DNA of 35,112 nucleotides from Thecamonas trahens ATCC 50062 (taxonomy: Eukaryota > Apusozoa > Apusomonadida > Apusomonadidae): assembly GCF_000142905.1 (NCBI RefSeq), contig NW_013657603.1, positions 16,137 through 51,248 on the forward strand, given 5' to 3'. The number at the start of each line of letters is the position of its first letter. Positions within the stretch are counted from its first letter, which is position 1. The notes below the pieces were generated by a model that had not been told where the DNA came from, searched no databases, and saw nothing but the letters and a program-made list of their open reading frames with translations. Below are positions 25,549-33,840 of this stretch, piece after piece. The position numbers and the translations under genes were made by a program.

Positions 25549-27244
25549 CTACTTCCAGAACTTGACAGTGCCGTCCCATGAGGCGGTGAACATCCACGAG
25601 GGGTTGAGCGGGTGCCAGGCGACGTCGACAAGGACGTCAGAGTGGGCCTTGAAGGACTTGATGATGCGGGAGTGGCCCCAGTCCCAGAACCAGAGCTTGC
25701 CCGAGGCGTCGCCGGAGGAGAGCATGGAGCCATCGGGCGAGAAGGCCAAGTGCAGGGCGTAGCCGGCGTTGTTGTGGCCCATGAAGCGCTTCTTCTTGTA
25801 CAGCTTGAACTTTTGGCAGCGGTGTAGACCAGGATCTGGTTGTTGAGGCACTGGCCGGCCAGGTGCTTGCCCTTGGGGTGGAGGGCCATGGTCGGCATGG
25901 CGTGCATGTGCGGCTCGCGGACGTTGGAGATCTGGACGGGGATACCCCACTCCCAGGCGCGGACGGCCTTGTCGTCGCCGGTTGAGACGAAGCGCTTGCC
26001 GCCCTCGACAAAGCAGATGCCGTGGACGGCGGAGAGGTGCTCCTTGTACTCTTGGGTAAAGGCCGGCGAGTCGGCGCGGACATCAAACTGCTCGATGCGC
26101 GACGACGAGAGGGCGGCCAGGAACGACGAGGGATCGATGGTCGGGTTCGGCTGCCAACGAGCGCAGTTGGGGTGGACGCCGTCGCCGAGAGCGTACGTCC
26201 GGATGCAGGCCCCGGTCTCGGTATCCCAGACCTTGACGGTCGAGTCGTACGAGGCGGTGAGGAACGACGAGCCGTCGTGGTTAAAGTTGATGTCCTTGAC
26301 GCCGGCGCTGTGGCCGAGGTAGTCGCGCATGAGCTTCTTCTGGCCCGAGACTGAGTAGATGCGGACGGGCCATCGAGCGAGGCTGCGAGCAGCAGGTGCC
26401 CGGTGCCGGGGAAGAGCTGGATCTTGGAGAAGCCCTTGTCGGAGCCGGACGACCAGGTGTAGTGGCACTTGGATGGAACCTTGGCCACAAGGTCGAGGGC
26501 CGAGGCCTTGACGCCGGCCGGCGGCGCCAGCCACGACCGACCTTGGTAGTCGAAGAGGGCGTCGCCGTAAAAGGTGGACACCTCTGCGGGCGCCGGGGTG
26601 GACGACGGGCCAGCGGCTGCCTCAAGCGCAGGCTCGGCGGCGACCGGCTCCGCCTCAGCGGCGGCGCCCGACGCACTCGCGCCCACAGCGGCATCGGCCG
26701 CGGCGTCGTTGCCCTCACCGCCGTCGTCCGACGGCGCGTCCGGATCGAGGCCGTCCTTGATCCGCTTGCGGCGCTTGGCCTCGCGCATGTACGCCTCGAG
26801 CTCGGGCGTGATGACCTGCTTGGTCTTGGCGCCGGCGTACTCTGCCCACGGGCCGAGGTACGCTACCGGGTTGTCGTCAACAGAGCCCGGATCGCCGCGG
26901 GCCCGCTTGGCGCCAGCGCGTGGCCGGGCGCCGCGCAGCCGCTTGTTCGCCGCGCGCTGAGCGTCCTGGAACGCCGCATGCTCAAAGGCGACTGGCTGTG
27001 CACGGCTAGCGCCCGCACCGCGCGCAGCGTCCAGCTGCGGGTGGTGCGGCCCGGCAACGACCAGCGCACCCGAGACCGCATATGCCGACGAAGCCGTGAG
27101 TCGGCCGCCGCCTGCCCGCGGTGCGACACGCGGAGCGGCGACAACAGCGAGCTGTGTCGACGGCGCCGCTCCTGATGGCGGAGGAGGTTGTGGAGCCGCT
27201 GCACGGCGGCCACCGTCACCGTATGCCGCAATGAGGTCGTCCAT
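25549..27244 (-). CDS. PRP17/CDC40 pre-mRNA splicing factor (WD40), two single-base frame breaks
   Basis: About 565 residues when joined, close to human CDC40 (579). The N-terminal part (MDDLIAAYGDGG; ALVVAGPHHPQLD; NPVAYLGPWAEY; a basic YMREAKRRKRIKDG block) is the Prp17-specific region, followed by a disordered Ala/Glu/Pro insert and STFYGDALFDYQGRSW. Seven WD40 repeats follow, including VKVWDTETGACIR, FVSTGDDKAVRAWEW, HAMPTMALHPKGKHLAGQ, FKLYKKKRFMGHNNAGYA and a terminal WDGTVKFWK. The frame breaks inside HLLLAASLDG/PVRIYSVSG at the GGG run 26367-26369 and inside NQILVYTAAK/KFKLYKKK at the TTTT run 25811-25814. Restoring one base at each run gives an uninterrupted family match. Prp17 acts in the second catalytic step of splicing in the nucleus. 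The conserved sequence on both sides argues for sequence error over a true pseudogene. Confidence 0.88.
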
Positions 27245-27386
27245 GTGAACGAGGAGAGCGAGCGAGGGGTGTGGCGGTGGGGGTGTAGGGGGGTTGAAGG
27301 ATGGGGGTTGGAGGAAAGTTGGTCGGTAAAGTGGGCAATGCAGTGTATGATACAATTAGCAAAGAGACGCTGTCATTCTCTCAATT

Positions 27387-27459
27387 GGGGTTTTAGCTCA
27401 GTTGGTAGAGCGTGTGCTTCGCATGTACAAGGTCGCGTGTTCGATTCATGCAAGCTCCA
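27387..27459 (+). tRNA. tRNA-Ala, anticodon CGC
   Basis: A complete cloverleaf of 73 bases. Acceptor stem 27387-27393 pairs with 27452-27458 and includes G3:U70, the alanine identity pair; discriminator A at 27459. D-arm GCTC/GAGC with the AGTTGGTA loop; anticodon stem TGTGC/GTACA; anticodon loop TTCGCAT with CGC at 27420-27422; T-arm GCGTG/CATGC with loop TTCGATT. No intron. It reads the GCG codon, which is frequent in this GC-rich genome. It sits in the divergent gap between the PRP17 start (27244) and the transporter start (27636). Confidence 0.95.
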
Positions 27460-27461
27460 AC

Positions 27462-27470
27462 TTTTTTTTT
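27462..27470 (+). terminator. RNA polymerase III oligo-T terminator
   Basis: A run of nine T residues beginning three bases after the discriminator base of tRNA-Ala. Confidence 0.9.
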
Positions 27471-27635
27471 GCTCGCGTCCGGACCCTCGCTGGGCGCGCG
27501 TTGTGGGGCGCTGGCGGTGATCCGCAGCCGCCGGAACTACGGTGGAGAAGGCGGCGAGGAGGACGAGGAAGAGCACGCAAGAGTTGTCTGGCAGCGGGGC
27601 TAGGTAGACCGAGAGGTAGAATAGGCGCAGCAGAG

Positions 27636-28610
27636 ATGGGGGCGTCCGGAGTGCTGATGTCGTTGGGGTATGTGCTGTGGAACGTGGTCTCGTCGGTAGG
27701 CCTCATTCTGATCAACAAGTGGCTCATGGATAGTGTGCACATCGAGTGCATCTTTATGCTCACGTCGATGCATCTGATGACGTCGTGGCTCTCTGTGGTG
27801 GCGCTGATGAAGCTTGGGTATGAGGAGTACAAGCCGATGCCGCTGAGGGACGTGCTGCTCATGGTGAGTGTGTTCTTTGTCACGGTGGCGTCGTTCAACC
27901 TCTCGCTCAAACTCAACTCGGTCGGCACGTACCAGCTCTCGAAGCTGCTTGTGACGCCGGTCACGGCCGCCCTGCAGTTTATGCTGCACGGCACGCGGGT
28001 TCCGATAGCGACGCAGCTATCGCTGGCGATCATCTGCATCTCTGTGGCGTTTGTCTCCATTTCGGACGTGACGCTGACGGCCGGCGGCGCGCTGTGCTGC
28101 GTGGTGGCGATTTTCGCTTCTGCAGCCAACTCGATGTGGACCAAGTCGGTGCCTGTCCGGCTCGGCCTCTCGACGTACCAGGTCAACTTCTTCATGTACC
28201 CGTGGGCAGCAGCAACGTTTGCGTTTGCATCGGTCCTCGTCGAGAACGACCCGGTCGGCGAACTCACCGGCCTGCTCAACGCCGACCTCGACCCGAGTGT
28301 CGAAGGTTCGTCACGGATCTTCTTCATCCTGGTGACGTGCGCCATGGCTGCCTCGCTCAACATTTCCTCGTCGTCTCTCATCTACTACACGTCGGCGCTA
28401 ACCTTTCATGTTGTCGGCCATTTCAAGCTCATCCTCATTCTCACCTTTGGCGTTCTCTTCCTCAACTCGCCGGTCTCGGCCCGCAGCGCGCTCGGAATGG
28501 TCGGCGCGGTCTTTGGCGTCATGTGGTACACCTCGATCAAGTACCGCGAGCAGCAGGCAGCTCAAGCCGCTGCGTCGGTGAGCAAGAGCAAGACCGATTC
28601 GGCGGCATAG
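27636..28610 (+). CDS. Triose-phosphate/nucleotide-sugar transporter family protein (SLC35E3-like)
   Basis: 324 residues, about ten membrane helices, no intron. The N-terminus has the TPT-family pattern (LWNVVSSVGLILINKWLMD, residues about 14-32). Helix 2-3 contains ECIFMLTSMHLMTSW; later segments carry SFNLSLKLNSVGTYQLSKLLVTP, with the conserved Ser-Val-x-x-Tyr-Gln-x-x-Lys of this family, and FHVVGHFKLILIL followed by FGVLFLNSP near the end. The C-terminus is short and Lys/Ser-rich with no clear ER retrieval motif. The family exchanges phosphorylated sugars or nucleotide sugars across Golgi, ER or plastid-type membranes; the substrate cannot be read from sequence. I start at 27636 because the same frame upstream runs back through the tRNA gene. 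It is 176 bp downstream of tRNA-Ala on the same strand. Confidence 0.85.
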   Translation: MGASGVLMSLGYVLWNVVSSVGLILINKWLMDSVHIECIFMLTSMHLMTSWLSVVALMKLGYEEYKPMPLRDVLLMVSVFFVTVASFNLSLKLNSVGTYQLSKLLVTPVTAALQFMLHGTRVPIATQLSLAIICISVAFVSISDVTLTAGGALCCVVAIFASAANSMWTKSVPVRLGLSTYQVNFFMYPWAAATFAFASVLVENDPVGELTGLLNADLDPSVEGSSRIFFILVTCAMAASLNISSSSLIYYTSALTFHVVGHFKLILILTFGVLFLNSPVSARSALGMVGAVFGVMWYTSIKYREQQAAQAAASVSKSKTDSAA

Positions 28611-28852
28611 GCATGCCAATGTCCCCGCTGATCCCCCCCCCCTCCTTCCCCGTCCGCGCGTGGATTGTACTCCGAAGGATCCGCCCATCTGCGTTGCTGG
28701 ATCTGTAATTAATTTAAGTGACTTGAAGAGGGTGGTGGTGGGGTGTGGGTGCGGGTGGGCGATTGGGAGGTGTGTGAGGCGCGGTGACGTCGTCGTCGTG
28801 GCACACCTCACAGCGAAGCGAAACCGCGCGTTACTGGAGCATCGAGATTGGA

Positions 28853-29293
28853 CTAGTCCGTCGTCGAGATCCCAGTTCCACGCGAGCGAGCCTGAACTGC
28901 CTCGAGTTCGGAGATCACTGGCCTCCACTTGTGCTCGAAAGCACTTTCGGGACTAGCCGCATGCCCATCTGGAGTGGCTGGGAGAGGCGAGTCGAGCTCG
29001 TCCCAGTCGTCGTCGTCCCAAGCCAGCGCCGTGGGAGCCGTGCAAACAATAAGAGCATGGGGGCGATCTAACGCACGCGCCACAACAGGCGGAAAATGCG
29101 AAATCACCCACTCTAGTGGGCCGATCGACGCGCGGTACGCCGTGGCCACAGCAGAGCATCCGACATCGGGCTCGGCGGCAAGAATGACGTCGCGGAGCAC
29201 GGTAGCAGCGCGGGCGCGCTTCGCGAGTACTGGAGGAGACTGGGTGAAGATCTGGGCCATGATCTGAACTGAAGCGTGAAGGTAGGCGACCAT
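28853..29293 (-). CDS. Hypothetical protein, unrecognised, start uncertain
   Basis: From the first in-frame ATG at 29293 this gives 146 residues; the frame is open to about 29380, where an in-frame TAG is preceded by a possible acceptor (GACTAG), so a missing upstream exon is possible. The sequence reads like a folded helical protein (MVAYLHASVQIMAQIF, AKRARAATVLRDVILAAEPD, ATAYRASIGPLEWVISHFPP), followed by an acidic DDDDWDELDSPL stretch and a C-terminal helix. Third codon positions are moderately GC-rich. I find no family resemblance. It converges on the transporter gene across 242 bp of G/C-run intergenic DNA (28611-28852). The opposite strand at 29276-29365 is also open, so the 5' limit is weak. 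Confidence 0.4.
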   Translation of the reverse strand: MVAYLHASVQIMAQIFTQSPPVLAKRARAATVLRDVILAAEPDVGCSAVATAYRASIGPLEWVISHFPPVVARALDRPHALIVCTAPTALAWDDDDWDELDSPLPATPDGHAASPESAFEHKWRPVISELEAVQARSRGTGISTTD

Positions 29294-29398
29294 GGCCTTT
29301 GTTGCTGGGTGCGGGTATACGTTGTGGAGCGCATCAATGGCTATGGCGAAGCTGTCCCTCCTCACATCACGGCCTTGAGCACTTTCCTAGTCCTCACT

Positions 29399-29913
29399 CT
29401 CGACGATGAGTGGAGTGCCAACCACGCCGACGAGATCCGCGCCCTCGGTCTTGATGATGACGCCGCTGCCGTCCTGCAACACCTCGCAGCTCCGGCAGAC
29501 TGGAACGGCCCGGGCGTCATGTCGCCTGCCCCGGCCACGCTTGGTTTCAAGGGCAAGAGCGCGGTAAGGAGAACCGCGTCCGCACTCGTCCAGCACGCGG
29601 GAGCGACACAAGTCTCCCTCGCTCCCCTGCAGCTCCGTCTCCCCGACCTCGACGGGGCGAGGAGTGCCTTTGTCGGTGTCACGGGCATGTCCATGGACAC
29701 GTGGCGCAACTAAAAAACTACTTTCTTTCGAGGGCAGCGGGTCTGGTCGCGGAGCTTGATTCATTCGCCAAAAGTCGGAGAGCGGATAGCCTGATGCCGC
29801 AGACGCCCGAGCCAAGCAGCAATACAGTCCATCCCCACGACCTCCAGTCGCTGCCCGACGATGCGATGTGTGAGCTACAGCAGCTGCTTCCTGCGCTTGT
29901 GCCGCAAGGTTAG
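29399..29913 (+). other. Coding-like segments in two frames, possibly one broken or spliced gene
   Basis: 29399-29713 is open in one frame with strongly GC-rich third positions (TLDDEWSANHADEIRALGLD; SLAPLQLRLPDLDGARSAF) and ends at a TAA. A second frame, open across 29701-29913, continues with QLKNYFLSRAAGLVAELDSF and PDDAMCELQQLLPALVPQ. The first has no ATG before 29519. A one-base break near 29710 at an A run, or splicing, could join them. I do not recognise either segment. Positions 29914-30271 are open in yet another frame but look less coding-like. Confidence 0.35.
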
Positions 29914-30271
29914 ACCCAGGGCGCATGCGCCGCCACGCCGTCAGCACAGATGATCTGCTCCTGACAGCAAAAGCTTACGAGCAGGTCCCGTCCGGCACCC
30001 CGCCACGATCTCCTTGGTCTGCTGCGAATAGACAGGGATCGAGCGCGGGCGCTACGCCGATCACCCATCGCATTCACGCCCATCAAGTGGAGTCCCTGCC
30101 GATGATGGCAAAGCGTCAGGCTGCCGTACTACCATCCCCATCGTCGCGCCGCACTAGTGCAGCACATTTCGGTATTCTTCGGCAAACCGAGGGCAGTTGT
30201 AACGACCCGGCAACCAACCAAGGGCAGACACGGCAACTCTGCAGAAACAGGCATACCTTTCTTGCGGCAAC

Positions 30272-32704
30272 ATGGAAAGCAGCAACCGTAAAGGAGCGCG
30301 TGGGCACCGGAACCAGGGTCGGGGCCGGGGCCGGGGCCGGGGCCGGGGCCGGAACCAGGGTCGGGGCCGGGGCCGGGGCCGGGGCCGGGGCCGGGGCCGG
30401 GGCCGGGGAAAAGGGTGCTGTGGTGCGTCAGCCTCCGACCAGCATTTGTCGTCTGCGCGGACGCGAAGTCCCCGTGGTCATGGTCGCCTGGGAAGGAAGG
30501 GTGCGCACAAGAAACCGTTGCGATACCCCAACTACCCGCCGTCGGCTTCAACGAGAATGCCGGGCAAGATCGACATTGAGACGGCAGAGTCGGACGGTTG
30601 GCTGCCGTCGGCTGTGCCAGGGTCAACCGACTCTGGCTTCGATGTCCACCCGGCGCTCAAGCAATTATACACCGTGCCGGGCTCGAATCACAAGGGATTC
30701 GAGGTCGCTTGCAGCAGCTGTGGCATTATCTGGGCCACCGGCGACAACATCGAGCGCCTTTCCAACGGCTACATCTACCTCTACAAGCTTGCCTTCAGTA
30801 CCCCTGCCTCGATCTACCCGGACAACGACAAGCAGGCCTCCTTCCGCTTCACCTTTCAAGACACGAAAAGCACGAGGGCGTATCTGAGTGGTCGATCCAA
30901 CGCCATTGTGCTGCGAAGCGGCTGGACGTGTGCGTGCGCGGGGCAGCCCACGCCCAAGGATGCGGTCCTAGGCCGCGGCCGAGTATTCGTCAACCTCTTA
31001 CCCGTCGACAACACCCGCTGTAACCGGCCGGTCACCGTCTGCATCCAGACCGTCATGGGCCATGATCGGTGGTGTCCAGAGGATTCTCATCCTGCTCCGA
31101 GCTACCTCTGGCGCTGCGCCGACCTGTCGGCCTTGGAGTATCTCTCCGACGACGCGTACGATTTGGCTGGCGGCCGGTCTGCAGATCCTTTCGCGGGTAC
31201 TGCATTCAACCGTCTGGCGGTCGAGCTTGCGATCGACGACGCCATTCTCTCGCCTGACGTCCGGGACAACCCGAACACGTTTGACCTTCTGGCGCGAGCT
31301 TTTGGCTCGTCATCGCTGCGTCTCCCGCTCATGCCCGTCTTCCTCGACAGGCTCCTTGACCGGGCCGAGGCCGACGACAACCGCCACAACGACCTCCTCC
31401 GCCTTCAGAAAAGTGTTATCCGCGGCTCTTGCGCCAAAAAGCTCAAAAAAATCGAGCGCAGTCGTCGCACGTTTGCCGGCGCCATCGGCTTGCGCATCGA
31501 CGCGGACCACCTTCAGTCACCTGCCTTTGAGTTTGCGCTTTTGCTCGCTCCCGACAAGTCGGCCATGGTTCGCTGGAACAACTACCAGCTGAACATGAGC
31601 CAATGGGAGAAAGACAACCAAGAAGCGTGGAAGTGCCTTGACTCCATCCATGCGGCGTGGCAGTCCGACCCCGACCTCGACGCCGTGCGCAGCCTCACGG
31701 CTGATGAGCTTGTTGCGATCGGCTGGGCTGCTATCGCAGAGCGATGGCTGGATAACCCGCCGGACGACTTTCCGCCGGCCCCGGACAGCTCGGCTGCGAT
31801 GTGGGACCTGCCAGTCAACATGACATGGAGGTCCAAGTACCACCCGGAGCTCATGGGCCAGGACCTGGTGTCCGTCGACCTCAAGGCTGCCAATTTTGTG
31901 GCGGTCTCGGCCATCGCCGACGCGATCACCGGTAACGGCGCGTTTGTCGGATCGGCGGCATCTTGGGCGGACTTTGTCGGAGCCCATATGGGATCCAGTC
32001 GCGCCTCGGGACATCTCAGCAAGCGCCATCGGTTAGTGGCTCTGGGGTCGCTTCTCCCGGACGCTGTCCGTCTCGTGCAGTTTGCCATGACCCGCGCTAT
32101 TGCCACTCTCCTCAGCTCGAACTTGGGTGACCGCTGCTCAGAGCTCATCATCACGTCATGCGACGAGGTTGTTCTTGTTCCTGTTGACAGTGACGACGCA
32201 CAGGCCCTTGCTGATGAGGCCGCCGACCTCCTTGCCTCGTCTCGCTTCGCCCCTGCGCTTGTTAGCGCCCACGTCTATCACCTCGCGCTTTGGAACTACA
32301 GCGATGACATGGTGCGCGCGCACGGCAACCATTCCAGCGAGAGTGAGGACGACGACAGCACGAGCAGCGGGCAGGAGTCTCATGTCATCGTCTCTGACAA
32401 CGCGGACGCCATCAAAGGGTGGCTGGTCGAGTGCCCGCTTGGCGTGGCTGAGGAGCAGGCGCGTGATGTGCGGGCCGAGAACACGTTCTGTGTCTTGAAG
32501 AACGTCACTGCAAACCGGCTGACCTTCAAGCATCTGCCGGCCTATCTTCGAACTCTTGCAGTGTTCGCCTTCTCCCTTGAGCTCTCCAGCTATCTGGACG
32601 TCGATCGTGACGCCTCACGCAATGCATACCTGAGTCGCAATCGTGCTGCTGTCATCCCGAGCGTCACAACTGTTAAGATGGAAAATATCGTCTTCTCTTC
32701 GTGA
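30272..32704 (+). CDS. Subtelomeric 810-residue protein with N-terminal Arg-Gly repeat and a possible palm-like motif pair
   Basis: One long frame with coding-like codon use; no family recognised with certainty. Residues about 13-47 are Arg-Gly dipeptides with two Asn-Gln interruptions, resembling RG/RGG RNA-binding boxes. A basic linker follows, then a region with cysteine pairs (ACSSCG near 150, WTCAC near 218, and a Cys-Asn-Arg to Cys pair near 250) that could bind zinc. A charged helical middle part precedes a motif of hydrophobic residues then SVDLKAANF (D536) and, 95 residues later, ELIITSCDEVVLVPV (D631, E632) followed by a helix. This hydrophobic-Asp / hydrophobic-Asp-Glu pairing resembles motifs A and C of template-dependent polymerases, but that is inference from two short motifs. 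An acidic Ser/Glu/Asp stretch lies near 690-705. It is the last convincing gene before the telomere. Confidence 0.65.
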   Translation: MESSNRKGARGHRNQGRGRGRGRGRGRNQGRGRGRGRGRGRGRGRGKGCCGASASDQHLSSARTRSPRGHGRLGRKGAHKKPLRYPNYPPSASTRMPGKIDIETAESDGWLPSAVPGSTDSGFDVHPALKQLYTVPGSNHKGFEVACSSCGIIWATGDNIERLSNGYIYLYKLAFSTPASIYPDNDKQASFRFTFQDTKSTRAYLSGRSNAIVLRSGWTCACAGQPTPKDAVLGRGRVFVNLLPVDNTRCNRPVTVCIQTVMGHDRWCPEDSHPAPSYLWRCADLSALEYLSDDAYDLAGGRSADPFAGTAFNRLAVELAIDDAILSPDVRDNPNTFDLLARAFGSSSLRLPLMPVFLDRLLDRAEADDNRHNDLLRLQKSVIRGSCAKKLKKIERSRRTFAGAIGLRIDADHLQSPAFEFALLLAPDKSAMVRWNNYQLNMSQWEKDNQEAWKCLDSIHAAWQSDPDLDAVRSLTADELVAIGWAAIAERWLDNPPDDFPPAPDSSAAMWDLPVNMTWRSKYHPELMGQDLVSVDLKAANFVAVSAIADAITGNGAFVGSAASWADFVGAHMGSSRASGHLSKRHRLVALGSLLPDAVRLVQFAMTRAIATLLSSNLGDRCSELIITSCDEVVLVPVDSDDAQALADEAADLLASSRFAPALVSAHVYHLALWNYSDDMVRAHGNHSSESEDDDSTSSGQESHVIVSDNADAIKGWLVECPLGVAEEQARDVRAENTFCVLKNVTANRLTFKHLPAYLRTLAVFAFSLELSSYLDVDRDASRNAYLSRNRAAVIPSVTTVKMENIVFSS
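30307..30408 (+). repeat. GGGGCC hexanucleotide repeat coding Arg-Gly
   Basis: Five GGGGCC units at 30321-30350 and seven and a partial unit at 30363-30408, each block preceded by a GGAACCAGGGTC spacer (30309-30320 and 30351-30362). In the frame of the host gene it encodes Arg-Gly; the other sense frames give Gly-Ala and the antisense gives Gly-Pro, and both are also open locally. Confidence 0.95.
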
Positions 32705-33840
32705 CCTGAGCTGCGGACGGCAACGACTGTGGCACCCTCGCGGCACCAGCCTACGTCCGAAGGCCCGCCACCCGACAGCCGAACTCGACTCTAGTCAACT
32801 GCCCTCCTCCGATACAGGCAAGGCTGGCACATCTCAAGGCTAATGGGTACAGCCGGTGTGTTGCGAAAGGTAGCGGGCGTGCTTATCTGTAGCTAGTGAC
32901 GACGTGCGCCGAGGCGTCAGCCGTGGACGGCGGCGTGTCTGTGAGGGCGAGGGGAGTTTGGAGCCTTGGACCACCGGATCCGAGAGAAAGTTTGGAGGGG
33001 TGGGAGGTGATGGAGGGCCAGCGGAGGAACGAGTTCGATCCTAAGTCTCCGAGCCCAGGAGCGTGGTGGCTGCAAGAACGGTGTTATTGAATGCTCATTG
33101 GTGCTAATGAAGGGAGAGAGGAGGGAGTGGGGGGGAGGAGAAGGTGGTGGACCCGTGGACCCCTGGTCGAGGAGAAACTTTTGGCGGCGTGGGAGAAAGG
33201 AAGGAGGGTGCCAAGGTGGACGAAGGGAAGCGTCACATTGATAAATCGTTCGTGATTAATGGTAGAGGGGGGTAAGGGGAGGGGCTTGGACCCTTGGACC
33301 CCGGGTCCAGAAGGAGGTTGACGGGAGAGCATTGACGGGCTGGCGGCTGGTGGTCGGCGAAGCAGGGGCAACGGAGGGGGCGGGATCGAGGCTGGGTGGC
33401 TCGAAATTGCTATTGGTTGGAGGACAGGCAGTCTGGCATGTGATGGTTGACGAATGGCAGTGTCGGAGTCGGGGTAGAGGATGGGGGTGAGGTAGAGCGG
33501 GGAGAGGACGACGATGAGGAGGAAGAGGAAGCCGAGTGCGCGACGAGATGGTGGTGAGTATGGGCACGACCTGTGGGTGGGGTTGTAGCTAGGATGATAA
33601 TGATGGTGGTGGGATAGGGGGTGGGGTGGTCGTTTGTGGTGACGGGCGTAATGAGTATGGTAGGGGCGATGAGGGGGGTCGTGACGTGGGGTCGTGACGG
33701 GCAAAATGGAAGTAGATATGGCGATTGGGCTTGAGCATTGATGAAGGTGAGTATGATACGGCTAATGGCTGTGTGTGGGGTGTAGGTGATGAGGGTGGAG
33801 GGGCTCGGGCGGCGAGGGAAGGCGGCGGACGTTAATTGAG
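32705..33840. other. Subtelomeric region without a convincing gene
   Basis: About 1.1 kb after the last gene. The + strand is G-rich with GGGGAGG words. Proline/serine-rich open stretches exist on the minus strand at 33084-33913, but they overlap one another, have no recognisable domain and reflect the purine bias of the + strand. Three related TTGGACC-type blocks occur at about 32963, 33147 and 33284. Confidence 0.6.

Noticed and set aside
23849-26369. Programmed ribosomal frameshifting as the explanation for the PTBP and PRP17 frame breaks.
   Set aside because: Three sites in two genes with no shared slippery heptamer, each repaired by one base at a short run, fit sequence error or mutation better; kept only as a remote possibility.
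30129-30626. An antisense frame with a Gly-Pro dipeptide tract over the GGGGCC repeat.
   Set aside because: Expected from the repeat on the opposite strand; flanking translation shows no domain, and the sense frame is far longer.
33033-33041. A GTTCGATCC sequence resembling a tRNA B-box.
   Set aside because: The flanking bases do not form a T-stem, and no D-arm, anticodon arm or acceptor stem could be built around it.
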